In this document: positions 12,901 to 26,100 of the stretch, piece after piece
How the letters are laid out: the number at the start of each line of letters is the position of its first letter
Numbering within the stretch: the first letter of the stretch is position 1
Assembly (NCBI GenBank): GCA_958510825.1
Contig: OY294044.1
Span: forward strand, 107,298,893 to 107,362,892
DNA: 64,000 bases
Direction of reading: 5' to 3'
Source of the DNA: Brachypterus glaber
Taxonomy: Eukaryota; Arthropoda; Insecta; Coleoptera; Kateretidae
The notes under the pieces: generated by a model
What the model was told of the DNA's origin: nothing
The model's input: the letters and a program-made list of their open reading frames with translations, nothing else
Database searches by the model: none
Position numbers and translations under genes: made by a program

Positions 12901-15900
12901 TGTAGAACATTTACAGTTTTCTTCTACACATTCTAAAAATAAATATACATACATATTATTTTTTCTACGATTTGATAGAAAAGTTAACATTTCTGAAAAA
13001 ACAAATGACGTTTTCAGACCGAAAAATTATCTATTTCTTAGCATTTTACTTTTCTGCTCGTTACCATGACAGCAAGCGCAAAATTGAATTTTGCGCTCTG
13101 AGTGTAGGCAACCGGTATGTCGATCGTAAAACAGCTGTCAGTTATATACGAGATGTGGTACGACATTTGTTTAACATAGAATTCAAAATTATTAGTATCT
13201 TGGATTAATTTGGTTAAACTGTAAGGCGAACTATTTGTAGAACATTTACAGTTTTCTTCTACACATTCTAAAAATAAATATACATACATATTATTTTTTC
13301 TACGATTTGATAGAAAAGTTAACATTTCTGCAAAAACAAATGACGTTTTCAGACCAAAAAATTATCTATTTCTTAGCATTTTACTTTTCTGCTCGTTACC
13401 ATGACAGCAAGCGCAAAATTGAATTTTGCGCTCTGAGTGTAGGCAACCGGTATGTCGATCGTAAAACAGCTGTCAGTTATATACGAGATGTGGTACGACA
13501 TTTGTTTAACATAGAATTCAAAATTATTAGTATCTTGGATTAATTTGGTTAAACTGTAAGGCGAACTATTTGTAGAACATTTACAGTTTTCTTCTACACA
13601 TTCTAAAAATAAATATACATACATATTATTTTTTCTACGATTTGATAGAAAAGTTAACATTTCTGCAAAAACAAATGACGTTTTCAGACCGAAAAATTAT
13701 CTATTTCTTAGCATTTTACTTTTCTGCTCGTTACCATGACAGCAAGCGCAAAATTAAATTTTGCGCTCTGAGTGTAGGCAACCGGTATGTCGATCGTAAA
13801 ACAGCTGTCAGTTATATACGAGATGTGGTACGACATTTGTTTAACATAGAATTCAAAATTATTAGTATCTTGGATTAATTTGGTTAAACTGTAAGGCGAA
13901 CTATTTGTAGAACATTTACAGTTTTCTTCTACACATTCTAAAAATAAATATACATACATATTATTTTTTCTACGATTTGATAGAAAAGTTAACATTTCTG
14001 CAAAAACAAATGACGTTTTCAGACCTGTAAGCAACCGGTATGTCGATCGTAAAACAGCTGTCAGTTATATACGACATGTGGTACGCCATTTTTTTAATAT
14101 AGAATTCTTATTTATTTACGAAAGAATTATGGAGAGTGACAGTGATGAGGATTTTACTTCTAAACCACCAGATTTGCAAAAAAATGTAAGTGCTGTGCCC
14201 TTGTAAAGTTATGAACTTACTGGCTAAAAATTTATTTATTTATTTATTTTAGATCGTAGAAAAAATGGCTCGATCAGCAAATTCGACGCTTCACCAGAAA
14301 TCACTCATATTGCGCTCTTAATACAAAAACTACTACTACAACTACTTGTAAGTGTAAAGTAGCACTTTTCCGCATGCTTTTTTGTTTGGAAAGTTGTACT
14401 TTTCCGCACTAGTGTGCAAAAGTATTCCGCACTAGTGTGCAAAAGTATTACTGATATAAGTAAGATTCTGAACCTCACCCCCTCACCCCCAGCCACCCCA
14501 ACTTTAAAATCTTAAATGGAAACCCCTATTCGTAATACAACATCTAAAAGAGTGTAAAAATACTTTTTCGTGATGCAAAGTCAAATCATATTTAAAATTA
14601 CTTTTAATTTTTGGTTGGCAAAATACAAAGTTTTTTGTATTTGTGTTTAGAACTGGATACTTTCTACCTTAAATAGCCTCAACGACTAAACCATTCCCAA
14701 TCAACCCTACTTATACATTTTAGAAGTCCGGCATATGCCGAAATATTGTCACAAATGCGTGGTTCTTCGTGTCCTGATTAATTTATAACACACGTTCTTA
14801 CCACTTTAGGTTACAGAGATGCCAGAGTTACTTTGCCCAATGGGCACTGCCCACTTTGGGACTACCCAACTATCGACTCTACGCTATTCTGATAATCTAT
14901 TTTTCTCATTCTCATTCTCTTTTGATCTAAGATCTAAGTATTTATACCAAGATGTTTTACAAACAAACCTAGTTTATTTAATTTCAATGCTAGTTTACAA
15001 TAACACTAGAATGCTTGATGTGCAAAACATCTGTATGCAATACAAGGTACTAATTTATAAATAATAACTAAAATTATAAAGAACTTTCACTTTCGGGTTT
15101 AGACCGTGTTAATGGATTTTAACTTTCCGACGTTTCGTCTCTTACTACTAGAGACATCTTCAGGGATTAATCTGAAACTAAGTTTCGAATCAACTTGTGT
15201 CACTATTTATGACGAGTTGTGGTTATTCACCCGTGACGAGCTTTTTCCTATCAAAGACTTCCATATTGCAGGTAAGTGGTAACCAGTGTCCCGATTGATA
15301 TTGTTAGGATGCTTGATGATTTCTATCGATTCCTGTATCTTCCTTGGCATTTTTCTGTTTTCTGTTAATATTTGTTTTGTTTCAGACAAATTGATTTTAT
15401 GACCTGTTTCATGTACATGTTCGGCTACTGCCGATAAGGAAATTTGTTTCTTTCTTATATTGCGCTCATGCTCTTGAAGTCTTGTAGAAATTTTTCTCTT
15501 AGTTTCACCTATGTAAACCGTACCACAGGAGCAGTGTATTTTATATACGCCTTCTGAACTCAGGGGTATTTTGTCTTTTGTTGAAGTCAAACATTGACCT
15601 AATTTTGGGTTGGACCGAAATATAGGCTTAATATTTGACTTTTTCAAAAGTTTACCTATTTTATCCGTGATACCGCTTACATAGGGAAGTATAACTTGTG
15701 TCTGTCTGTCATTGTCACTATTGTCCTGTTGTTTGGGTCTGGGATTTCTGTATTTGTATATGGTCTTATTAATGTCTTTTTTGGTATAACCGTTCATCGT
15801 CAAGGCTTTGGTTAGTTTAAGGAGTTCTGTGTCTAGGGAATTCTTGTCTGAAATCATGAAAGCCCTATGAACAAGTGAATTAACTACCGAGCGTTTTTGA

Positions 15901-17105
15901 GAGGGATGGTGATGTGAAAATGCGTTTAGGTATCTGTCAGTGTGGGTTTTCTTCCTGTATACCGAGTGTCCTATTGAGCCATTTTCCGTTTTGTAAACCA
16001 AAACGTCCAAAAAGGGAAGTGATCCGTTGTTCTCAATTTCCATCGTAAACCGTATAGATTTATGTTGGAAATTGAGGTGATTTAGAAAACCTTGAAGGCT
16101 TTCCATGCCATGGGGCCAAATAGCATAGACATCGTCTACGTATCTGCGCCAAATTTTAGGTTTTAATGGAAATGACTCAATAGCTTTTTTCTCGAAGTAT
16201 TCCATGAAAGCATTGGCCGCAAGGGGTGATAATGGGGATCCCATTGCGGCGCCTGACACTTGTTCATAGAACTCTCCCTGTATCAGAAAATATGTAGATG
16301 TCAGACAAGCTTCAAATAATTTACATAACTTAGGGTCAAGATTTCCAGTTGTAAGTAGGTCTCGTATAATATTTATTGTATCGGGAACGGGAACGTTAGT
16401 AAATAGAGATTCTACGTCGAAACTAACCATTATGTCCGAGGGGTCCAGGGTCACTGTCGATAAGGTTTGTACAAAGTGTGTGGAATTTTTTACATAAGAC
16501 CTCGTTTTTCCAACTAACTGATTTAAGATTTGGGCAAAAAAATAACTAAAATTGTTTTATGAAATTTAGGTAAAGCCTGTATGGCTACCTAGCCAACTCT
16601 TGACAATATTTCCCAGATTAGAAAAGTTTCCTAGGAAACCCGCATTTCCAATAGTTTCTGATCAACAGTTGTATGCAAACGCGGTGCAACCTACAGGCAA
16701 CACATTTCCTACAATACGGTGGAGCTCGTTGTCTGCAACTTACCTTAAATAACATTTCCGCCGTGCGTTGTCCACAATAAATATACGCAAAAGATTTGCC
16801 GTCGGTTGCCCGTAGGTTGCACACAATACGTTGTCAGAAAATGTTTCCGCCAAGAGACAGCCAAATGGTGGCACCCACTTGACGGCGAAAAGCTCCAACA
16901 ATTTACCGGCAAACGGACGGATTCTGGTTATCTGGGTTGATAATAACTTACTTGGAATTTCGTACAAAAAATTCAGTTCCTTTGTCTTACAACATTCAAA
17001 CGAAATATTATATTTACAATTATGTTTTATTCTGATTGATTCTGAGGGATGCTCAATTCGTAGTGATGGAATTATTATGTATTGCTCCTAAAAATAATCA
17101 TCTTT

Positions 17106-17139
<34 letters not shown>

Positions 17140-20100
17140 TATTTCCATAAAGACCGAAGTATTGGATAATGTCACAAAGATATATATATATAGTACATAA
17201 AACATTTAAAATTATAATACAATAAATGAAACATTTAAAATTACAATTACATAATAAATATAACATTTAAACAATCAATTCCAGTTTTTGTTTAAAAATT
17301 CTGACAAGTTATAAAAACAATTTATTTTAAAAAAATCTTTTGAAGCAGCTTTAAATTGACTGAAACCGTTTAAGCAGCGAATATTTTTTGGCAACTTATT
17401 AAATATACTAATGGACGTCATAGTGGGCCCATTTTTTACTTGTATATAGTTAAAGGCAGGGACATACAGTAAATTCTCATTTCGTGTATTGTAACGATTA
17501 ACGTCACCAAAAGTGGAGAACTCACCAATGTTTGCCTTCACATTTAGCACACATTGAAACATATACATGCTATATAAAGTCATTATGCGATTTTCAGTGA
17601 ACACAGATCTACAAGAATCTGTAAACCTCATTTTAAACATAAAACGAATGATCCTCTTTTGCATGATAAAGACTTTATCGACATGTGCACTATTTCCCCA
17701 GCACATCAGACCATAGGAGAGCAGGGAGTTTATACAACCATGGTAATAATTTAAAAGAGTGGGCGTACTTACAGTTTAATAATAAATATTATACAGTGTA
17801 GTCTAAAAGCCACCGCCTCTTATTTTGAACAATTGTCCAAGTTAAAATATCAAATTAAAATTCAGAGCATTAAACAAAAGCTATCTTTTGGAGGGCCCCT
17901 AACACAAACTTACAGCTTGTTTGGGGCTCTCCATAATTCTGTACTACTAACTGAATAAATAAATAATTAATGAATATATTTTAAGCCTATTTTGGGCAGA
18001 TGCCAGAGTTGATTATTTTACATAAATAGAAGAAGGAACCTGAGATCATTTTAAAGCCACTAAAATTTTCTATTCGGCCATGCATTTCCGCATGCAAATG
18101 CAAATTTTTTGTTTTATTTTTTTTTATGCAACTTTTGTCTTTTGGATCACACTGTATACAAAGAGTTCAGGATAAAAATATAAAAATATTTATTTTACAA
18201 TATTTAATTTTTTTATTATGATGGAGTACCTATATCGTTAATTGGGCCGCGTTATGCAGTAAGCTATCAACCCACATTGTGAGATGACAGTAAATTGTTT
18301 TGCCTAATAACTTTTAAACGTTTTGACTAAAACACCTAAAAATAACCATTTGTTTCACCTGTTCATGTATCAGAACATGTAGAAAATATGCCATCTTTAA
18401 TTCCATGGACTGCCACCTATTTAGATTAGATAAAGAGAGAAGTTCTACAGAAAGAGATAAAACTATAATTATTATTGTTTTAAAACAAAATTATGCATAT
18501 TTTAGGTAAAAATAACATTTTAGATTATATTTTAAATTACATGAAGGTAAGATATTTGTTTTTTAAGTAAAACACTATTTTTTTAAAATTTTTATAACAC
18601 AGATATGTACAGTAGGTCTAAAGTTTCCTAGGGAACGTATGACCTACCCCTTAATTTGACAGTCATTGATAATACCCCGTTGTGTGTGAAGATTTTGTAC
18701 TTGTTTTTGTGTTTAATAAGCTGTTTTATGTGTTCTTTAATAATTTTGCATAAAATGCACATTTATTGTTGCTCTGTGATAAAATCCAAATATAATATTT
18801 TTAGGGAATTTTCTTTTTGGGTTGGTATTGAAGACCTAAATTTATGTTGCCTAACGTATTGGACTGCTGTCCATTCCTGTAAAAGATATTGGGTAAAATG
18901 TTCCGTAACCTACTGTCCTCTCACAATGTGAGTTGGTAGCTTTCTGCATAACGCGGCCCAATTATAGTTTAAAAAAATGTAGTTTACATAAGAACAAATA
19001 TTTTCTTACCGTAATATTAAAATTGCCTAAATCATAAAAATTACAGTCAGCATCATAAAAAATACTGTCCTTGTCAGGGGTCTCGATGGAAAAAAATATT
19101 TTTTCATCCATATCTAGAAAAACATTGTTAATGGAAATTTAAATAAATACACTGCCGCACATTAAATCCCGGACACCTATGGTTATGGTTATTAGGGTGG
19201 AGGGTAGCTATCTACACGCACTTAGGCCACTTAGCTGGGCCCATTGTACTACCTCCCTTTGGTCGCAGCAATTTAACCTCTCAGCCATCCAATTCTTTGA
19301 ATATATCTAAGAAGATGTCTGGGAGTGATGCTGCTTATACCGGCCATGTCGAGCCAGTACTCGTCTAGCATGGACCCTCTTATTAAGGCTAACGCTGGAC
19401 AGTGACATAACACATGTTCCATTGTTTCCTCTTCCATGTAGCATCCTCTACAGATGGGGTCGACTGGCTTTCCCATGATGTTGATGCTTATTTAGTTTGC
19501 AGTGACCTGTTACGATGCTTGCAAACTGTCTTATCTTTATTATAGGTTATCCCTTTTTAGTTGCATACAAAAGTGTGCTGTCTTTTCACACGGAGTGGGA
19601 AGGGCCGCTCTTGCATGTTTACAGTCGTTTCTCGTAATCCAATTACGGGTGTGTTTACAACAAGACTTAAATTTAGTGTTTGAATGGAGCAAAAAATGGC
19701 TAATACCTCTAAACTTTGCCAAATGCGTAGTGCTTCATATAGGTAAGAGTAACCCAAAGTTTGACTATTTTTTAAATAATATTCCCCTACAAAAAGTGGA
19801 TCAGTATACTGACTTAGGTGTGTTGATTACTAGTGACCTCTCTTGGACGGCCCACATAACCTCAATTTGCAACAAATCAAAGAGGAATCTGTTTTTATTT
19901 AAAAAAGTGTTTTCAAAACCTAACATTTCTACTGCAGTTAATTTGTATAAAACCTATATTCGTCCTAGACTAGAGTTTGGTTCATCAGTTTGGCATCCTG
20001 ATTTTGTGCGAGATACAAATCTCATCGAGTCCGTACAGCGCTATGCTACAAGGTTACCATATGGTAGAAACAGGCCCACATATTCTGACCGTCTAAGAAT

Positions 20101-23100
20101 ATTTAGACTTCCGTCTGAGGCTGATAGACTTACACGTGGCTCTTTAATTATGACTTATCGGATTTTACATGACCAGTTTAGTTTGGACTTACGTCAAATG
20201 TTTACTCTAAATGAGGATCGTCGTCTCCGTGGGCACAGTCTCAAGTTAAGACAAGAATTTGCCCGTTCCAGACCCAGAAGAAGCTTTTTAAATAATCGCA
20301 TATTTGACACTTGGAACTCTCTGCCAGAAAATGTAGTGAATGCGCCCTCTGTTACCGCCTTTAAAAACCGCTTGGACAATTTTTTGTTTAATATTGATGC
20401 ATAATTAGTATATCTTTTAGTCTCTGCTTTTTAAGCTAATTATATATTTTTTTATTTTTTGAGTTTAATAGGCCTAGCCTCAACTCTTATATTAATAATA
20501 ATAATAATAATAAATAATAATGTGGGTTTCTTGATTACTGAGAGCTGTTTTAAAAGCGACAGATACAGGGATTATGGGCTCTGGACCAACAGGTACAGAG
20601 CCTGAGCCTGCTCGTGCCAATCTATCAGCTTCTTCATTGCCTACATTTCCATTATGCCCCTTTACCCATGAGAGTGTAACAGTATTAGAAACTGCCGCTT
20701 CCTCCAGGGATTGGTGACATTCTAAAACTAGCTTTGAAGTAATTTTGAAAGACTTGATTGCTAGTATGGAAGCTTTGCTATCCGTAATAATAGTTATTCT
20801 TCTATTACTGATTTCCCTTTCAGAAATAGTTCTCTCAGCATTTGTTATGCCTATGACCTCTGCCTGAAAGCCCGAGGCATGCTTGCCAAGGGAAATACTT
20901 ATTTCTAACTCTAGATCAGAAAACTCCTGCACCTGATCCTTCAGTTGTCTTTGAACCATCAGTGTACATGACAATATCAGGTACGCTGTCAGTTTCTTCT
21001 TTAGTGGAAGCATAAGCTTGGTATGATCTATTAAAGATATACCTGGGAGCAACTAGATCGGTCTGAGATTCAAGAATGGGAGCTTGTGACACAAACCGTT
21101 CAAGAATAGACTCATGTCCAGTACGCGTTCTTCTTGCATTCCACGTACTATTTGCTTTCAGCCTAAGAGCTGTCCTTGCGGCCTCACCCTCAACAAAAAT
21201 ATTAAGGGGAGCATAGTCTCTAAAGCTGCAGTTGGAGTTGATCGCATTGCACCGGTTATACTCATAAGAGCTAGTCTTTAAATATGATTTAGTTGCGTTC
21301 TTGCTGTAGTCAGTTGGGTTCTGGGCCACCATACAACTGAGCCATATGTTAGCATAGGCCTTATGATAGCGGTGTACAGCCAAAGGGTGATCCTGGGAGA
21401 CAAACCCCAAGATCTGCCCAGTCCCGGACACCTAAAAAATTGACATTTTTGAAATTCAAATATTTCGAAAACTAATTAATGGATTTGACTCATTCTTTTT
21501 TTGTTTTGAAGCTTAAACATTTTCTACTTTTGGTTGTTTTAAGAATGATTACTTTTTTTTTTCGTATTAACAGCAACAAATAATGTACTACTATATTTCT
21601 TACCCCATCTTCTAGGACTTGCATGGTACGCCACTGCAACTGTTTATCAAATTATTAAAGTCTTTCTTATTGCCGCTGTTTTAATGAATATTTTCTTTTT
21701 TATTTTTTTACTTTTCTCCTTCTGGTTTAGGAGATATCAGGATTTTCCTGAAAGTTGTAATTTTGTCAGTCAACTCAACTAAATCAGCAGAGTTTTTTAT
21801 TTAAAGCTCATGTCTTTTACTTCTTCTTCTACGCTCATGTATTTTACTTCTTCTTTTACAGTTTCTTCATCCCGGGGCAACTTTTTATTGCCGTCTGACG
21901 GAGGCTTAACGGTGATTTCGCAGAACTGCCGCCGGACGGAGTGACCCTATTTTTTCTTCTACTCAAGTTTTTCAAACCCAATTTATGTTTTTGATAAACT
22001 TGATTAGAAGAAAAACGTAACTCGGTTAAGCTTCAAATTTAAAGCACAGCATCAATCAAACTCATGTAGTACTTTTTAAGTTAACTGAAAAAATGACAAC
22101 TTCCAGGAAAATCCTGATATCTCCTAAACCAGAAGTAAAAATGTAAAAAAATAAAAAAGAAAATATTCATTAGAACTGCGGCAATAAGAACGACTTTTAT
22201 AATTTGATAAACAGTTGCAGTGGCGTACCATGCAAGTCCTAGAAGATGGGGTAAAAAACATAGTTGTACATTATTTGTTGCTGTTAATACGAAAAATAAA
22301 AATTTAATCATTCTTAAAACAAACAAAAGTAGAGAATCTATATAAAACATTTTACTATTCCTTAAAACGACTTTTGTTTGATTAACGCAGTCGTCCCTCC
22401 GAAGTGACTGATCGATTTCGTGCTTTTTAGCACTCTTCAGAGCCACATATCGGTAGTAGGGACAACTACGAAAATCAAATCCTTTCCATATATCTCTATA
22501 TAGAGTTTAAAACTCGTTGTAAGGAAAAGTAAAAACAGCTAGCGACATCTACTGCTAAAAGCAGAGACTGGATAAACCTATCGACAGTCCAAAAAAGGAA
22601 GCAGTTATTGGTTTCAAGAACCTATTGCACGCTGTCGATAGGGGGCAGATTAATCAATGCCACGGTGGACATTGCCGCCAATTGAATCCTAAACGCTAGG
22701 AGGTCACCTTTTACAGTGGTATCTGAATTAATAAACTAAATTAAATTGTTTGATATTTACAAATTTAAAAAATCTATATAAAACATTTTACTATTCCTTA
22801 AAACGACTTTTGTTTGATTAACGCAGTTTTAAGGAATAGTAAAATGTTTTATATAGATTTTTTAAATTTGTAAATATCAAACAATTTAATTTAGTTTAAA
22901 AGTAGAGAATGTTTAAGCTTCAAAACAAAAAAGAATCAGTCAAATCCATTAATTAGTTTTCGAAATATTTGAATTTAAAAAATGTGAATTTTTTAGGTGT
23001 CCGGAATTTAATGTGCGACAGTGTATTTAATTATAATTACCATTGCTACTGTAATCCCACGATATATTTAAACGTAAATAGTCATTTTTATCGTTGAATG

Positions 23101-26100
23101 CTTCTATCTTTATATTTTCCATTGATCCAAAATTTTCTGAAAATTGTAAACAATTTTTATTTTAAAGTCTAATGTTGATTTAACGCTATTGTTTTAGGCT
23201 GACAACATAACAGTGTAAAACACATGTAAATTAATGTGTTTATTTTATAAAACGTGTGCATTAAAAAGCAGTAGATACACTCAAAAAAGCGATTTAGCCA
23301 ACGAACTCTTCTCTCTAGAATAGGCATTTTATTCGTTAAAACTGACAAAAACGTCGGCAACATAAACATTCGTCTGTCTTACTCGCACATCTTTGTTCTA
23401 ACAGAGACAACAATACCAGTTACTGGTAATTGTTATTGTTCAGGCCTGAATATACCTACTATTTGTTTACAAACAAACCGAGATGTTGGCGGAACTTTAT
23501 TTTATCGGTATGCGTATTCTAGAAAGAAGAGTTATTAGTTCATTGGGTTTAGCTGAAAAAATATCAGTTGATTAACACACGAAGCGTTTTAATTTTTATT
23601 CATACAGTGCGGTACAAAAGTCGTCACCCGTCTTAACTTTTGAACCAGTTGAGATATTTAGACTTTAAATTTGGAACACATAAATAAGAAGACTCAAACT
23701 ATCTCTTGTCATAATATGGCAAGAGGCTACAAGTATATTATTATTATTATTTAATTTATTTGAAACATTTATTGTTAAGGTTTTCATTTTTTAATATTTT
23801 TCTGAAAAATACATTTTGTATTTTTTTTTGTAAAATTAAATTTATATCATTTAAAATTACTAAAAAGAATAATTGACGTATTAGCATCATAAAATAAATC
23901 ATTTAAAAAAAAACAAAATTGTTTTCTTTTTAAATGTTGACGAAAACTTCCGTTTATTTTAAACCCCCAATAATTGTCTAAAAAAAAAAATACATATACA
24001 ATGTATATTATACATATGAAGGGTGCAGGCTAAGAAGGGGGAATGTCAAGAAATGGTATATTGTTTTTTAAGAGGAAGAGTAAGCTTTTTTTACTAGTCT
24101 GTAGAATTTACGGACTATGCTAAGCGGAGTCCGGAAACTACAGACAAGTAAAAAAAAGCACTTTCCTAGTATTAATAATAACATAGTATTTTTTCTTCAA
24201 GCATCCTATATATATTTTTAAATATTAATTTTTGAATTTAATTTATTCAGTAATATATGTTTTTAATATGTTTTTTTTTTTATTAAAATAGGCCAATAAA
24301 ACCCTTTCGAAATAAACTTAAACCTTCCTTAGCTCATTTTAATTTTTTTTTCGTAGGCTAAATCGTACACTTTTCGCGATTTCGATGGTAACTTGTCTAA
24401 CGTAGCATTTGCAATTTCGGAGAGATTTGTAGGTGCATAAACCATATATTCTTCTTCAATCATCTTTAATCAATTTCACATAAGGTTTTTGCACAGAATC
24501 TCGAGTCAACCACCTGTTTACATAATAAACAAACAAGTTTGAAGTATCGCTGTCATCAAAGTCAAAGAGTGCTGCCGCCAGTGGTGGTTTTGCTAACTAA
24601 CTATTTTTTACGGCGTACAACAATGAACTCATTTTTTTACTGTAAAAAAATTGATCACTTCTAACTAGTGTGTTCAGTTATAAAATATGAACATTTTAGT
24701 ACGCTTGAAGAAAAAGTAAATTTTCAGTAGATCATTTTTAAAGTTTGATTGTTTTGTATTTGGGCAACACTCAATGAATTTTTACAAATATAGTATAATA
24801 AATGTAGTTGAGATTTGAATCGTAGATCTATGTATTAAAAATTTCTTGTCAACATCTGGCGTAAAAATATGAAATCATGAAAAAAATGACCTTCCCCCTT
24901 CAGGCTATATCCTTCATATGTGGTCAAATAGAAATTTTAAAAGCTTTAAAATGATGTATCACAAGACAACTCTTTATATTTAAAACAATTGCCCCCCATG
25001 CCACCCTGTCCACATTTTAAAAGCTGAAAGTATCAAATATATCCAAAAATATATTTAAAGTTGTTTTATTTAGGTGTTCTAAATTTTAAGTCTTTGGCAC
25101 ACAGATCTCTGACAGCCAATGGAATGCGGCAGAAAATTGAAATCGAAAAAACGAGATTCACAAACTAAAAATCTAACCTTTACGGATACAATAAATATAT
25201 ATTTTATAACAGTATTTATTTTAAATCTATTTTACACCATTTCTAAGTTGATATTTCTGTGGATTTTATTTCGCTGTTTTAGATCCATGTGGCAAACCTA
25301 ATGATTTAGGTTTTTGCTGGTATATACTTACCAATTTCTGCATGGGCAATAACCTAAAATCAAAAAAATAATTTTAATTTATACACAATTATAGTATATT
25401 ATTTACCAAGTGAGAGAAGTTTAACATTTTTGACCTGCGTCAAAGACGCGGTCTAAAATGTTAAATCTTCACTCACGTGGGAAATATAGTATTTTTTTCA
25501 CTACCAGTACAATTAATTAGCTATTTATTTATTTATTTTACTAAAATTTAATGAAAAAGCTTATAAATTTAAAATATCACGCTGGCCGTTCGCGGCCATT
25601 AAAAAAACAAATGAATAACTTGACATTTCTGGCAGAAATTTTCTGGTGATCTGCTAAAATTATTAAGTTAGAAAGTGTTTCCGTGTTAAGTGTAATAAAA
25701 TATATAAAAATGAAAAGTGAAATGCAAAGTGATGATTCTGGTACTCCCCCAGAAATAAGGGAACAGGTGAAAACTGCGAGGGAGAATCTATTGCCTCAAA
25801 AATCAATATATGGGGGTTGTACCTCTAGTAATCTATGATCCGTACGGTAATATATGGGTTGTATAATCTATGGTTGAATATGATGGACCAATGATTTTCA
25901 CCTTTCGAAGTGTTTTTTGTAAAACATGTTTTATATGTACTAATTTAGTTAATATTTTTTAATTTATCATGCAATAAATAAATTTGGTGCCTAAAGACAC
26001 TTGTAAATAGCAATGTGAATAATTAATTAAGTGAAACGTCAGATGCCAAAATAGCTGAATAAAAATTCATTATTAACCATGGTGCCATTTCATTATTTCT

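Larger units (their letters stand above)
15076..16540 (-). mobile_element. Penelope-like element, 5'-truncated
   Basis: Flanked by a 13-bp direct repeat AATAACTAAAATT (15063-15075 and 16541-16553). Carries the 3' part of a Penelope polyprotein and a 3' terminal region with a hammerhead-like motif. Its terminal sequence also makes up the palindromic insertion at 568-704. In intron 5 of the RTK, same strand. Confidence 0.88.
19150..23023. mobile_element. TA-flanked MITE enlarged by nested insertions
   Basis: Outer termini CACTGCCGCACATTAAATCC and the complement CACTGTCGCACATTAAATTCC, then GGACACCT, flanked by TA. Contains a minus-strand LINE (19179-21421) that itself contains a plus-strand LINE, plus a single-unit retrozyme (22338-22897). 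The core (21434-22337 and 22911 onward) is an imperfect foldback, also seen at 53410-55177. Removing it leaves intron 3 at about 51 bp. Confidence 0.85.
23605..25085. mobile_element. GCGGTCCAAAAG-type foldback, split by element B
   Basis: Left end acagtgcggtacaaaagtcg and inverted inner blocks (aacacataaataagaagac... versus caaatatatccaaaaatata...) match the elements at 38501-38862 and 52575-53282. Interrupted by element B at 24060-24735. Right terminus degraded. Confidence 0.55.

Noticed and set aside
12368..14034. A series of identical 95- and 78-residue ORFs that look like a gene family
   Set aside because: They are the two strands of the 335-bp tandem unit; the minus-strand ones are the copied exon half plus transposon sequence, not separate genes.
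17914..17950. A 37-nt candidate RTK exon with good splice sites and the right phases
   Set aside because: Joining it to exon 6 creates TAA at the junction, whereas 16952-17087 joins cleanly and encodes FN3-like sequence.
18985..19113. Longer form of exon 4 using a later GT donor
   Set aside because: The frame stays open, but the leftover T joined to AA of exon 6 gives a stop, and the GTAAGA donor is stronger.
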